Source: Mumia sp050632745 (GTDB taxonomy: Bacteria; Actinomycetota; Actinomycetes; Propionibacteriales; Nocardioidaceae). Taken from it: DNA of 64,000 nucleotides. This document shows, piece after piece, positions 36,844-45,642 of this stretch. Position numbers and translations under genes: made by a program. The notes below the pieces were generated by a model. That model had not been told where the DNA came from and did no database searches. It was given only the letters and a program-made list of their open reading frames with translations. The stretch covers positions 124,001-188,000 of the forward strand of contig NZ_JBODSD010000004.1 in NCBI RefSeq assembly GCF_050632745.1, in the 5' to 3' direction. Positions within the stretch are counted from its first letter, which is position 1. Each line of letters begins with the position of its first letter.

Positions 36844-37641
36844 GTGCCCGAGGGTGACGCGGTCTGGCGGACCGCACGACGCCTCGACGAGGCGCTGCAC
36901 GGCCAGGTCCTCGTCCGTACCGACTTCCGCGTGCCCGACTACGCGACCGTCGACCTCTCCGGAGAGACGGTCCACGAGGTCGTCAGCCGCGGCAAGCACC
37001 TGTTCGCGCACGTCGGCGACGACCTCAGCATCCACACGCACCTCAAGATGGAGGGTGCCTGGCAGGTCTACCCCCGAGGTGCGCGCTGGCGCCGTCCGGC
37101 GCACGAGGCGCGGGTGGTGCTGGAGACCGCGACGGTCCAGGCCGTCGGGTTCGCGCTCGGCATCACGGAGGTGCTCAGCCGCGTCGAGGAGGACGCGGTC
37201 GTCGCGCGCCTCGGGCCGGACCTGCTCGATCCCGGGTTCGACCAGGCCGAGGCCCTCCGCCGCCTCCGGTCAGACCCCGAGCGGACCCTCGCGGACGCCC
37301 TGCTCGACCAGGGCAACCTGGCGGGGATCGGCAACGTCTACCGCAACGAGGTGATGTTCGTGCACGGGCTGCACCCCGACGCGAGGGTGTCCGACGACCC
37401 CGACCTCGGGCGTACGGTCCGCACCGCCCAGCGGATGCTGCTCGTCAACCGCGACTTCGCCGAGATCGTCACCACCGGCGTACGCCGCCGCGGCGAGCGC
37501 ACGTGGGTGTACGGCCGCGGCGGGGAGCCGTGCCGACGGTGCGGCACGCGCGTCGCGCGGAGGGCGCCGGTCGTGACGCAGTCGGGAGGGTCCGAGGAGC
37601 GTGTCACCTACTGGTGTCCGCACTGCCAGCCGGCGCGCTGA
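36844..37641 (+). CDS. nei: Endonuclease VIII-type DNA glycosylase (Nei/Fpg family)
   Basis: This bifunctional glycosylase/AP lyase excises oxidised bases. The 265-residue protein begins PEGD, placing the catalytic Pro2 and Glu3 at the N-terminus after Met removal. It has the helix-two-turn-helix GNLAGIGNVYRNEVMF and a C-terminal zinc finger with CRRC and CPHC pairs. PEGD rather than PELP marks the Nei branch. The GTG start lies 3 nt after lhr and lacks a ribosome site, so it is probably translated by reinitiation. Lhr and Nei together suggest a damage-response pair. Confidence 0.94.
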   Translation: MPEGDAVWRTARRLDEALHGQVLVRTDFRVPDYATVDLSGETVHEVVSRGKHLFAHVGDDLSIHTHLKMEGAWQVYPRGARWRRPAHEARVVLETATVQAVGFALGITEVLSRVEEDAVVARLGPDLLDPGFDQAEALRRLRSDPERTLADALLDQGNLAGIGNVYRNEVMFVHGLHPDARVSDDPDLGRTVRTAQRMLLVNRDFAEIVTTGVRRRGERTWVYGRGGEPCRRCGTRVARRAPVVTQSGGSEERVTYWCPHCQPAR

Positions 37642-37651
37642 GACACCGAGG

Positions 37652-38272
37652 TCAGCCGAGCGCGATGAGCGAGTCCAGGTCCGTCTGCGGGAGCGGCCGG
37701 TCGGCGTAGACGACCCGTGCGCGGCTGCGCGTGTCCAGCGGCGCCGCGGGGTCAGGGGTCGGCGCCTCGGCCGAGGCGCCCTCCCACAGGCGCACGAGGC
37801 CCAGCCGGTCGAGCACGGCGATCGAGCCCGGGTTGTTGGTCAGCGCCCGCGCGGTGACGGGGATGTCGAGGCCACGGGCGCGCGCCGCCTCGTGGGCCGC
37901 CGACGCCGCCTCCGTCGCGAAGCCCCGCCCCCAGCTGGCCGGCGCGAAGCGGTATCCGAGGTTGAGCGCCCACACGACGCCGTCCCGCCACAACGCCGTG
38001 GTCGAGACGGTGCCGAGAACGGCGCCCGCGGCGAGGTCGTCGTGGCGCTCCTGGGAGCGGACGACCCAGTCTCCGAGCCCGACCGCCGCCCAGCTGGCGT
38101 CGGAGCGCTCCTTCATCGCGACGACACGGTCACGGGAGTCGAACCGCCCCTCCGGGAGGTGGCGCCACGTGTCCGGATCCCCGTAGATCGCGTACACCGC
38201 GTCGACGTCGTCGGCGTCGAAGCGGTCGAGGAGCAGGCGCGCGGAACGGAGGTGTTCGAGGTCGTCAGGCAC
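37652..38272 (-). CDS. GNAT N-acetyltransferase, RimJ-like
   Basis: The 206-residue protein resembles the RimJ/RimL group: LRSARLLLDRFDADDVDAVY at the N-terminus, NLGYRFAPASWGRGFATEAA with the acetyl-CoA loop, and TNNPGSIAVLDRLGLVRLWE at the end of the domain. Members acetylate protein N-termini or small molecules; the substrate is unknown. The GTG at 38272 lies 6 nt after TACGCT (38284-38279, minus). It converges with nei, 10 nt between genes, with no hairpin seen there. Confidence 0.84.
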   Translation of the reverse strand: MPDDLEHLRSARLLLDRFDADDVDAVYAIYGDPDTWRHLPEGRFDSRDRVVAMKERSDASWAAVGLGDWVVRSQERHDDLAAGAVLGTVSTTALWRDGVVWALNLGYRFAPASWGRGFATEAASAAHEAARARGLDIPVTARALTNNPGSIAVLDRLGLVRLWEGASAEAPTPDPAAPLDTRSRARVVYADRPLPQTDLDSLIALG

Positions 38273-38322
38273 GGGACGAGCGTACGAGGATGCGCTGACA
38301 GGACTGGATGTCCGGGCTGAGG

Positions 38323-38619
38323 TCAGTGCACGCCGACCGAGTCGGACTCCGGCGACAGCGCGATCGCCGCGTCGAGGGTCGACTGCTCCTGGATCTCGAG
38401 GAGCGCGCTCACGTCGCGGAGGACCTGCGACATCGGCACGTCCAGGGCGTCACAGAGGGCGGCGAGCAGCTCAGAGCTGGGCTCCTTCTGCCCACGCTCG
38501 ACCTCGGAGATGTAGCCCAAGGAGACGCGGGCGGCGGCGGAGACGTCGCGCAGCGTCAGGCCCTTGGCCATCCGGCGAGCCCGCAGGACCTCTCCGATCA
38601 GACGCCGAAGAACCGTCAT
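38323..38619 (-). CDS. clgR: ClgR-type XRE-family transcriptional regulator
   Basis: ClgR activates genes for ATP-dependent proteolysis (clp) and envelope-stress functions and is itself a Clp substrate. The 98-residue protein has the family signature almost intact: IGEVLRARRMAKGLTLRDVS, then AARVSLGYISEVERGQKEPS and LCDALDVPMSQVLRDV. GGAGGTGTGAG directly precedes the ATG. ftsK, pgsA and clgR are also close together in mycobacteria, which supports orthology. The 121-nt gap upstream holds a TAGAGT box on the minus strand near 38683, a possible own promoter. Confidence 0.93.
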   Translation of the reverse strand: MTVLRRLIGEVLRARRMAKGLTLRDVSAAARVSLGYISEVERGQKEPSSELLAALCDALDVPMSQVLRDVSALLEIQEQSTLDAAIALSPESDSVGVH

Positions 38620-38740
38620 CTCACACCTCCGCTCTCAGACTCCGTACAACTCCTCGTCGAGCCGTGTTCTTCCCACCACTCTAGGCGCACCCGGTGTCGG
38701 ACGGGGAACGGACCGCCGAGTGAGCACGTCGAGCGTCGGG

Positions 38741-39220
38741 TCAACCGACGTGCAGCCGCGCCGCCAGCTCCTCCAGGACGGCCTCGACGGTGCCACTGCG
38801 GATCGCCGCCCGGTCGCCGTCGAGGGCCAGACGGCGAGCGGCCGCCCCGTCCGGCCCCGCCACCGCGACGTACACGGTCCCCGCGGGCTTCCCGTCGCTC
38901 GGTCCCGGGCCGGCGACGCCGGTCGTCGCCAGGCCGTACGTCGCTCCGAGCCGCCGCCGGACCCCGTCCGCCATCGCCTCGGCGACCTCCGGATCCACCG
39001 GTCCCCGGGCTGCGAGCAGCAGCTCGTCGACGCCGAGCAGCGACGCCTTGAGCTCGGTCGCGTACGCGACGACCGCGCCGCGCAGCACGTCCGACGCTCC
39101 CGGGACGTCCACGAGACGGGCGCAGACCGCTCCCCCGGTGAGCGACTCCGCGACGGCGACGGTCGCGCCGGCGTCGCGCAGGGCGTCCACGAGGGCCGTC
39201 GGGTCCACGCGCGCCATCAC
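38741..39220 (-). CDS. cinA: CinA C-terminal-domain protein, nicotinamide-nucleotide amidase
   Basis: The 159-residue protein is a stand-alone CinA_C domain (PncC type) that deamidates nicotinamide mononucleotide to nicotinate mononucleotide. Visible signatures are TVAVAESLTGGAVCARLVDV, RGAVVAYATELKASLLGV, and LATTGVAGPGPSDGKPAGTV with the active-site loop. The N-terminal MoaB-like domain of full CinA is absent, as is usual in actinobacteria. GTG at 39220 and ATG at 39217 are adjacent starts. It begins 10 nt after pgsA on the same strand. Confidence 0.93.
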   Translation of the reverse strand: MMARVDPTALVDALRDAGATVAVAESLTGGAVCARLVDVPGASDVLRGAVVAYATELKASLLGVDELLLAARGPVDPEVAEAMADGVRRRLGATYGLATTGVAGPGPSDGKPAGTVYVAVAGPDGAAARRLALDGDRAAIRSGTVEAVLEELAARLHVG

Positions 39221-39230
39221 GCTGGCGACG

Positions 39231-39869
39231 TCAGCGGGACCCGCCGGGCACCTGCTCGGCGGCAGGTCCCTCGGCCTTCGCCTCGCGGACCATCCGGACG
39301 GCCTGCGCGACGTAGTCGAACCCGGTGACGACGGTGACCAGGACGGCGGCGCCCATCGTGAGGTAGGCGAGCCACATCACCCAGTCGGGCAGCAGCGCCT
39401 CGATCGGGAAGATGTACATCCCGAGCGCCACCGCCTGCAGCACGGTCTTGAGCTTGCCTCCGCGCGAGGCGGGCATCACGCCGTAGCGGATCACCCCGAA
39501 GCGCATCACGGTGATGCCCCACTCCCGCACCAGGACGAGGATGGTCACCCACCACGGGAGTGCGCCGATGATCGAGAGCCCGACGAACGCCATCCCCGTG
39601 AGCGCCTTGTCGGCGATCGGGTCGGCGATCTTGCCGAAGTCGGTGATGAGACCGCGGCTGCGGGCCAGGTTGCCGTCGATGCGGTCCGTGGCCATCGCGA
39701 CGACGAACACCGCCCAGGCCGCCAGCCGGAGGCCGGTGTCGTCGCCGCCGTCGACCAGCAGCAGCCAGCCGAACAACGGCACGAACGCGATCCGCAGGAC
39801 GGTCAGCGCGTTGGCGATGTTGTAGTTGCTCGGCGCCTGCGCCGGGGCGGGCGTCGGCGTGTCAGTCAT
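39231..39869 (-). CDS. pgsA: CDP-diacylglycerol--glycerol-3-phosphate 3-phosphatidyltransferase
   Basis: PgsA makes phosphatidylglycerol-phosphate at the membrane. The 212-residue protein has about five helices and the CDP-alcohol phosphatidyltransferase motif DRIDGNLARSRGLITDFGKI followed by ADPIAD. The ligands are DxxDG, AR, G, D and D in the right spacing. ATDRIDG is slightly unusual, since DxxDG is often preceded by S/T. GGAGAG precedes the ATG at 39869. It lies between the rodZ-like gene and cinA, as in many actinobacteria. Confidence 0.94.
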   Translation of the reverse strand: MTDTPTPAPAQAPSNYNIANALTVLRIAFVPLFGWLLLVDGGDDTGLRLAAWAVFVVAMATDRIDGNLARSRGLITDFGKIADPIADKALTGMAFVGLSIIGALPWWVTILVLVREWGITVMRFGVIRYGVMPASRGGKLKTVLQAVALGMYIFPIEALLPDWVMWLAYLTMGAAVLVTVVTGFDYVAQAVRMVREAKAEGPAAEQVPGGSR

Positions 39870-39898
39870 CGTCTCTCCTCGGGCCGCTCAGGGGATCA

Positions 39899-39934
39899 GG
39901 GTCAGTCGGTGCCCCTGGCCGCGGACCACTGACC
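39899..39934 (-). other. Stem-loop between rodZ-like gene and pgsA
   Basis: GGTCAGT and ACTGACC form a 7-bp stem that can extend by three pairs past a one-base bulge, with a GC-rich loop. It lies in the 80-nt gap. No T-run follows, so it may attenuate or stabilise rather than terminate. Confidence 0.4.
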
Positions 39935-39949
39935 AGCCTATCGTCACCC

Positions 39950-41626
39950 TCAAGATTCGCCGAGCGTGGCGCTCGCCTTGCCCGAACCGTCGTCCAGACG
40001 CTGCGCCTTGCCCCCGTTGACAGCGACGGTGGCGGCGTCGGCGCGGCCCACGGAGACCTTGGCCGGGCCGACCACGCTCACCCGTCGGAACTCGCCCTTC
40101 GCGAGCTCACCGGACCACACGGTCTTGCCCCGGGCGTCGGTCACGGTGACCTTCGTCGGCTTGCGCTCCTTGCCGCGGATGACGAGGTGGTTCGTCGTCG
40201 GAGCGCCCAGTCCGGCCAGCGCCGAGGGATCGGCCGGTGCGGGTGCCGCATCCGTGGGGACCGTCGCCGGCGGCGCGTCCCCTTCGCCGCCGACGACGAG
40301 CTGTCCGATCCCCCAGATGATGGCGAGCACCAGCACCACGACGGTGAGCGCCACCCAGCTGCGGCCCCCGCGGGCCACGCGGATCGTCTGTGCGCCGGTC
40401 GAACGCTCCGCCTCGAACACCGCCCGTGCCGGGATCGGCGCCTGGGCGTACGAGGCGTCGTACGTCGCGACCAGCGGCGCTGGATCGGTGCCGAGGACGC
40501 GCGCGATCGCGCGCAGGTGGCCGCGAGCGTAGAAGTCGCCTCCGCAGACGCTGGTGTCGTCGTCCTCCAGCGCCTCGATGACGTGCGGACGGATCTGGGT
40601 CCGGGCGGCGAGGTCGTCGACGCTCACGCCGACACGCTCGCGGGCCTCGCGGAGCATCGCACCGAGCGAACGGTCGTCCGCGGCGGGGTCCGGACCGGGC
40701 TCGGCGACCGGCTCTGGGGCCGCGACCTGCTCCAGCGCCGCCTCGACGGCTGGAGCCGGCTCCGCGGCGCGTCCGTCCTCCACGGGGCGGTCGATCACGA
40801 GCTCGGGGCGGCCGCGGCTGGCCCGCAGCGCCGTCACGACCCGGAACCCCGGCGCGAGCGCCGAGGTCCCGGCGCTCTGGACGAGTCCGAGGTCGATCCG
40901 CGCCGGTGCGGACGGGACGGGCGTCCCGACCGGCGGAGCGGACGGCGTGCCCTCGCCCGGAGACGCGCTCCCCCCGTTGGTCGGTGCGGCCGGAGCCGGT
41001 GTGTCGAGCGCCTCGGCCGCCGCGTCGGTCTGCGACGACGGGCCAGGCTCTGGCGAGGGCGACCGGTCCGGCTCGGCCGACGGAGCGGGCGGCGACGCCT
41101 CGCTCGCGGGGCCGGCCGCGGTCGCCGGCCGTACGAGGAGGTTCTCGTCACCCGACAGCGCCGTCAGGGCTCCCGCGACGTCGTCCTGGCTCGCCCGGAC
41201 CGCGAGGCCGAGCGGCACGACGTACGCCGTCCCGTCCCGCGCGACGACCTCCAGGGCGCCGTCGCGCAGCACCCCGCTCGGCTCGTCGAGCACGACGTGG
41301 TCGACCTCCACCCACGGAAGCCCCCGCCACTCCCGGCCGTGCCGGAACCGCACGCCGAGCGCATCCGCGACCAGCAGGGGGCTGCGGGCGTCCCACCACG
41401 CGCGTCCCGCGAGCACGGCGATGGCCGCGAGGACGAGCACCACCAGCGCGAGCACCGGCGAGCCGCCGACGGCCCGCACGGCGTACAGGCACGCGAGCGC
41501 GCCCGAGCCGACGGTGACGAGCGCGAGGGCGCCCGCGCTGCGGCGTACCTCGAGGACCTCCTCGCGCACTCCCGCACCGCCGACCGTCCCCGCGGCGGCA
41601 CGCTCCTCGTCCAGGCGATCCGTCAT
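39950..41626 (-). CDS. RodZ-like membrane protein with extra N-terminal membrane domain
   Basis: RodZ proteins link the cytoskeleton to the envelope. This 558-residue protein has two N-terminal helices (residues about 32-75), a PH-like beta domain (about 80-155: GVRFRHGREWRGLPWVEVD), and a 160-residue Pro/Ala/Glu-rich linker. The RodZ helix-turn-helix follows at about 322-390 (SLGAMLREARERVGVSVDDL), then a single helix near 425-447 (VALTVVVLVLAIIWGIGQLV) and a C-terminal DUF4115 beta domain. Ordinary RodZ lacks everything before the helix-turn-helix. One base separates it from ftsK, so cotranscription is likely. The fusion has no frameshift and the linker reads smoothly. Confidence 0.82.
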   Translation of the reverse strand: MTDRLDEERAAAGTVGGAGVREEVLEVRRSAGALALVTVGSGALACLYAVRAVGGSPVLALVVLVLAAIAVLAGRAWWDARSPLLVADALGVRFRHGREWRGLPWVEVDHVVLDEPSGVLRDGALEVVARDGTAYVVPLGLAVRASQDDVAGALTALSGDENLLVRPATAAGPASEASPPAPSAEPDRSPSPEPGPSSQTDAAAEALDTPAPAAPTNGGSASPGEGTPSAPPVGTPVPSAPARIDLGLVQSAGTSALAPGFRVVTALRASRGRPELVIDRPVEDGRAAEPAPAVEAALEQVAAPEPVAEPGPDPAADDRSLGAMLREARERVGVSVDDLAARTQIRPHVIEALEDDDTSVCGGDFYARGHLRAIARVLGTDPAPLVATYDASYAQAPIPARAVFEAERSTGAQTIRVARGGRSWVALTVVVLVLAIIWGIGQLVVGGEGDAPPATVPTDAAPAPADPSALAGLGAPTTNHLVIRGKERKPTKVTVTDARGKTVWSGELAKGEFRRVSVVGPAKVSVGRADAATVAVNGGKAQRLDDGSGKASATLGES

Positions 41627-41627
41627 G

Positions 41628-44159
41628 TCACTCCCCTCGCAGCGTCTCCAGGACCTCGTCCAGGTCGTCGGGCTTGATCAGCACGTCGCGTGCCTTCGAG
41701 CCCTCGCTCGGTCCCACGACACCGCGGGACTCGAGGATGTCCATCAGGCGTCCGGCCTTCGCGAACCCGACGCGCAGCTTGCGCTGGAGCATCGAGGTCG
41801 AGCCGAACTGCGTGTTGACCACGAGCTCGACCGCCTGCAGCACCAGCTCCAGGTCGTCGCCGATGTCGTCGTCGATCTCGCGCTTGCTGGCCTGCGGGGC
41901 GGTGACGTCCTCGCGATAGACCGGCTGCAGCTGCTCCTTGCAGTGCCGGACGACGTCGTGGATCTCCTTCTCGGTGATCCAGGCGCCCTGCATGCGCAGC
42001 GGCTTGTTGGCCCCCATCGGGAGGAACAGTCCGTCACCGCCGCCGACCAGCTTCTCGGCGCCGGGCTGGTCGAGGATGACGCGGCTGTCGGCGAGCGACG
42101 AGGTCGCGAACGCCAGCCGGCTCGGCACGTTGGCCTTGATCAGACCGGTGACGACGTCGACCGACGGTCGCTGGGTCGCAAGAACGAGGTGGATCCCGGC
42201 CGCACGGGCGAGCTGGGTGATGCGGACGATCGAGTCCTCGACGTCGCGCGGGGCCACCATCATGAGGTCGGCGAGCTCGTCGACGACCACGAGGAGGTAC
42301 GGGTACGGGGCGAGCTGGCGCTCGCTCCCCGGAGGCACCTTCACCGTGCCGGCCTGGACGGCCTTGTTGAAGTCGTCGATGTGCCGGAACCCGAAGTTGG
42401 CCAGGTCGTCGTAGCGCATGTCCATCTCGCGGACGACCCACTGCAGCGCCTCGGCGGCCTTCTTGGGGTTGGTGATGATCTGCGTGATGAGGTGCGGGAT
42501 CCCCTCGTACGCGGTGAGCTCGACCCGCTTGGGGTCGACCAGGATCATCCGGACCTCGTCCGGCGTCGAGCGCATGAGGACCGACGAGATCATCGAGTTG
42601 ATGAAGCTCGACTTGCCCGAGCCGGTGGCGCCGGCGACGAGCAGGTGCGGCATCTTGGCCATGTTGGCGACGACGAACCCGCCCTCGACGTCCTTGCCGA
42701 GCCCGACGACCATCGGGTGGTGGTCGCTGCGCGCCTTGTTGGAGCGCAGGACGTCACCGAGGGAGACGGTCTCCTTGTCGGTGTTGGGGATCTCGACGCC
42801 GATCGCGGACTTGCCGGGGATCGGCGAGAGGATCCGGACCTCGTTGGAGGCGACCGCGTACGAGATGTTCTTCTGCAGGGCGGTGATCTTCTCGACCTTG
42901 ACGCCCTGCCCGAGCTCGATCTCGTACCGGGTGACGGTCGGCCCGCGGGTGTAGCCGGTGACCTCGGCGTCGACGCCGAACTCCTCGAGCACGTTGGTGA
43001 GCCGGGCGACGACGGCGTCGGACGCTGCCGTGCGGGCCTTGTGGGGCGTGCCCTCGCGCAGCATCTCGTTGGCGGGGAGCGTGTAGACGATGTCGCCGGA
43101 CAGCGCGAGCTGCTCGGCACGGGCCGGCAGCGGGGTCATCGGCGGCAGCTCGACGGGCTCGTCGTCCTTCGCCGCAGGGGCGGTGTCGACCGCGACGGTG
43201 TCGTCGTCGGGGCCGGCCGCCTTCTTGATCTTGCCCTTGGGCGCCGGGGCCGACGCGGTCTCCTCCTCGTCCGGGCCACGGACGAGAGGGTTGTCGTACG
43301 GGACGTCGCTGCCGGTGCCGCCGCGCGCCGGGCGCTTTCGCCCGACCGGCTGGGTCGCGTCCTCGTCCTCGTCGTCCGGGAGGTGCTTCGTGCCGAGCAC
43401 GAGGTCGCGGAGCGCACGCAGTCGCTCGGGGATCCGGTAGATCGGGGTGCCGGTGATGACGAGCAGCCCGAAGAACGCGAGGAGGGCCAGCAGCGGGACC
43501 GTGACGTACGGGGTCCGCAGCAGGTCGTCGAGCAGCTTCGAGACGCCGTAGCCGATCGCGCCTCCAGCGTCGCGGATGCCTTCGCCGTCACCCTCGGACG
43601 GGGCGGGGATGCCGTTGGCGATCGAGACGATGCCGAGCACGCCACCGGCCAGCGACGCCCACCCGATCACCTGGCGGCCGAGCGGACCGTTGGCCTCGGG
43701 GTTGCGCATGGTGCGCCCGCCGGCGACGAACAGGGCGAGCGGCACGGTCCAGGCGAGCAGGCCCACGCTGTTGGAGACGGCCTCGGCGACGGCCTCGGTG
43801 ACGGGGCTCTGCACCTGGAACCAGACGGCACCGACGACGACCACGCCCAGACCGATCAACGCGAGGCCGAGCCCGTCGCGGCGGTGCTCGGGCTCGAGGT
43901 CGCGGGCGGCCTGCCCGATGCTGCGCACGATCGCGCCGACCATGCGGGCCAGGCCCATCCAGAGCGCACCGATGCCGCGGCCGATCGCGGTCAGGGCACG
44001 CACGAACGGGCCAGGGCCGGTCCTCGGCGGCGGAGCGGGCGGCTGACGCTTGGTCGAGCCGCGGCCGCGCTGCTGCTGCGGACGTCGGTCCTGGCCGCCG
44101 GACGACCGCGAGTTCTTCTTGGACGACCCTCGCGGTGGGGAAGACGTACGGCTCGCCAT
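41628..44159 (-). CDS. ftsK: DNA translocase FtsK
   Basis: FtsK moves chromosomal DNA across the division septum. The 843-residue protein has a basic, Gln/Arg-rich N-terminus, four or so membrane helices, an acidic linker, and the motor with Walker A AGATGSGKSS and Walker B LLVVVDELADLMM. QRPSVDVVTGLIKANVPSRL is also present, and the C-terminal gamma winged helix ends LMDILESRGVVGPSEGSKAR. The ATG at 44159 is chosen because TAGGCT (44172-44167, minus) ends 7 nt upstream; the frame stays open for 30 more codons without support. Confidence 0.96.
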   Translation of the reverse strand: MASRTSSPPRGSSKKNSRSSGGQDRRPQQQRGRGSTKRQPPAPPPRTGPGPFVRALTAIGRGIGALWMGLARMVGAIVRSIGQAARDLEPEHRRDGLGLALIGLGVVVVGAVWFQVQSPVTEAVAEAVSNSVGLLAWTVPLALFVAGGRTMRNPEANGPLGRQVIGWASLAGGVLGIVSIANGIPAPSEGDGEGIRDAGGAIGYGVSKLLDDLLRTPYVTVPLLALLAFFGLLVITGTPIYRIPERLRALRDLVLGTKHLPDDEDEDATQPVGRKRPARGGTGSDVPYDNPLVRGPDEEETASAPAPKGKIKKAAGPDDDTVAVDTAPAAKDDEPVELPPMTPLPARAEQLALSGDIVYTLPANEMLREGTPHKARTAASDAVVARLTNVLEEFGVDAEVTGYTRGPTVTRYEIELGQGVKVEKITALQKNISYAVASNEVRILSPIPGKSAIGVEIPNTDKETVSLGDVLRSNKARSDHHPMVVGLGKDVEGGFVVANMAKMPHLLVAGATGSGKSSFINSMISSVLMRSTPDEVRMILVDPKRVELTAYEGIPHLITQIITNPKKAAEALQWVVREMDMRYDDLANFGFRHIDDFNKAVQAGTVKVPPGSERQLAPYPYLLVVVDELADLMMVAPRDVEDSIVRITQLARAAGIHLVLATQRPSVDVVTGLIKANVPSRLAFATSSLADSRVILDQPGAEKLVGGGDGLFLPMGANKPLRMQGAWITEKEIHDVVRHCKEQLQPVYREDVTAPQASKREIDDDIGDDLELVLQAVELVVNTQFGSTSMLQRKLRVGFAKAGRLMDILESRGVVGPSEGSKARDVLIKPDDLDEVLETLRGE

Positions 44160-44249
44160 GGTCGCGAGCCTAAGGGCGCGGCGCGCCGGTTCCCGGTATC
44201 CCACGCCGGGCCGGCGCCTTCCGGCTCCGCGCCCGCCACGCCCCGCCAA

Positions 44250-44320
44250 CCCCGGCGCGTTGGTGCGTGGGTGGTCACCGCGCCGGCCGCGGTGACCACG
44301 GAGGCACCAACGCGCCGGGG
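44250..44320. repeat. Long two-segment palindrome between arcA and ftsK
   Basis: A 17-bp outer stem (44250-44266 with 44304-44320) and an 11-bp inner stem (44272-44282 with 44288-44298) are both perfect. They are separated by facing 5-nt bulges (gtggg, cggag) with a 5-nt apex. It lies about 30 nt past the arcA stop and probably terminates that operon, and it may also belong to a dispersed palindrome family. Confidence 0.8.
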
Positions 44321-44352
44321 TGGGTACGGCGCGGGGCGGGACGGCGTACGGG

Positions 44353-45609
44353 TCAGAAGTCGACGGGGTCCCGCACGATCGGGCAGGTCATGCAGTGCCC
44401 TCCCCCGCGGCCGCGGCCCAGCTCGGCGCCGACGATCGTGATCACCTCGACGCCCGCCTTGCGCAGCAGCGCGTTGGTCTCCGTGTTGCGGTCGTACGTG
44501 AACACCACGCCCGGCTCGAGCGCGACGGCGTTGTTGCCCGAGTCCCACTGCTGGCGCTCCGAGGCGTACACGTCTCCCCCGGTCTCGATCACGTTCAGCC
44601 CCGAGAGGCCGAGCGACTGCGCGACGACGTCGACGAACCGCCCCTCCCCCTCGTCGACGACCTCGACGCCGGGCGCCTGGTCGCTGGGGTAGAGCGAGAA
44701 CGTGTGGACCGCGTCCACGATCCGGGGGTAGAGCGTGACCACGTCGCGGTCGGCGAAGGTGAAGACGGTGTCGAGGTGCATCGCCGCCCGCAGCTTCGGC
44801 ATGCCCGCGACGACGACCCGCTCGGCCGTGCCCTGCGCGAACAACGCAGCCGCGACCTGCGTGATCGCCTGCCGCGAGGTGCGCTCGCTCATCCCCATGA
44901 GGACGACGCCGTTGCCGACGGGCATGATGTCGCCGCCCTCGAACGTCGCCTGGCCCCAGTCCTGCTCCGGGTCGCCCCACCACACCGTCGAGCCCACGAA
45001 GTCGGGGTGGAACGTGTAGATCGCCTTCATCAGCAGGGTCTCGTCGTGCCGCGCGGGCCAGTACAGCGGGTTCAGGGTCACCCCGCCGTACAGCCAGCAC
45101 GTCGTGTCGCGGGTGTAGAGCGTGTTGGGCAGCGGCGGCATCAGGTACTCCTGGACGCCGGTCGACTCGCGCGCCATCGCGACGTACGGGGTCCGGTAGT
45201 CCTCGGGCAGGTCCACGGTCGCCATGCCCCCGATGAGCAGCTCGGCGAGCGGCGCCGGCTCCAGCGTCTCCAGGTAGTCCCGGGTGCTGTCGATCAGGCC
45301 CAGCCCGACCTCGTTCGGGACGATCTTGCGGTCGAGCAGCCAGTCACGCGCCGCGGGGATGGCGACCGTCTGCGCGAGCAGGTCGTGCAGCTCGACGACG
45401 TCGACGCCCCGGTTGGTGAGCTTGTTGACGAAGTCGGCATGGTCGCGCTGCGCGTTCTCGACCCACATCACGTCGTCGAACAGCAGGTCGTCGGCGTTGG
45501 TCGGGGTGAGCCGGCGGTGCGCGAGGCCGGGGCGGCACACGAGGACCTTGCGGAGCCGGCCGACCTCGGAGTGGACGCCGTACGAGGCTGAGGGTGCCGG
45601 GTCGGTCAT
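44353..45609 (-). CDS. arcA: Arginine deiminase
   Basis: ArcA hydrolyses arginine to citrulline and ammonia, giving ATP via later steps and raising pH. The 418-residue protein has the family motifs RPGLAHRRLTPTN, PNTLYTRDTT with the catalytic Asp, FEGGDIM, HLDTVFTF with catalytic His and Asp, and the nucleophilic Cys in GGGHCMTCP. The gene follows the antiporter after 33 nt with AAAGG before the ATG. No arcB (ornithine transcarbamylase) or arcC (carbamate kinase) is present, so citrulline must be handled elsewhere. Confidence 0.95.
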   Translation of the reverse strand: MTDPAPSASYGVHSEVGRLRKVLVCRPGLAHRRLTPTNADDLLFDDVMWVENAQRDHADFVNKLTNRGVDVVELHDLLAQTVAIPAARDWLLDRKIVPNEVGLGLIDSTRDYLETLEPAPLAELLIGGMATVDLPEDYRTPYVAMARESTGVQEYLMPPLPNTLYTRDTTCWLYGGVTLNPLYWPARHDETLLMKAIYTFHPDFVGSTVWWGDPEQDWGQATFEGGDIMPVGNGVVLMGMSERTSRQAITQVAAALFAQGTAERVVVAGMPKLRAAMHLDTVFTFADRDVVTLYPRIVDAVHTFSLYPSDQAPGVEVVDEGEGRFVDVVAQSLGLSGLNVIETGGDVYASERQQWDSGNNAVALEPGVVFTYDRNTETNALLRKAGVEVITIVGAELGRGRGGGHCMTCPIVRDPVDF

Positions 45610-45642
45610 GACGATCGCCTTTCTGGAGGACGGGTCGGAAGG

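Noticed and set aside
40554..44441. 1295-codon open frame antisense to rodZ-like and ftsK
   Set aside because: Same GC artefact; it runs across two genuine genes and their boundary.
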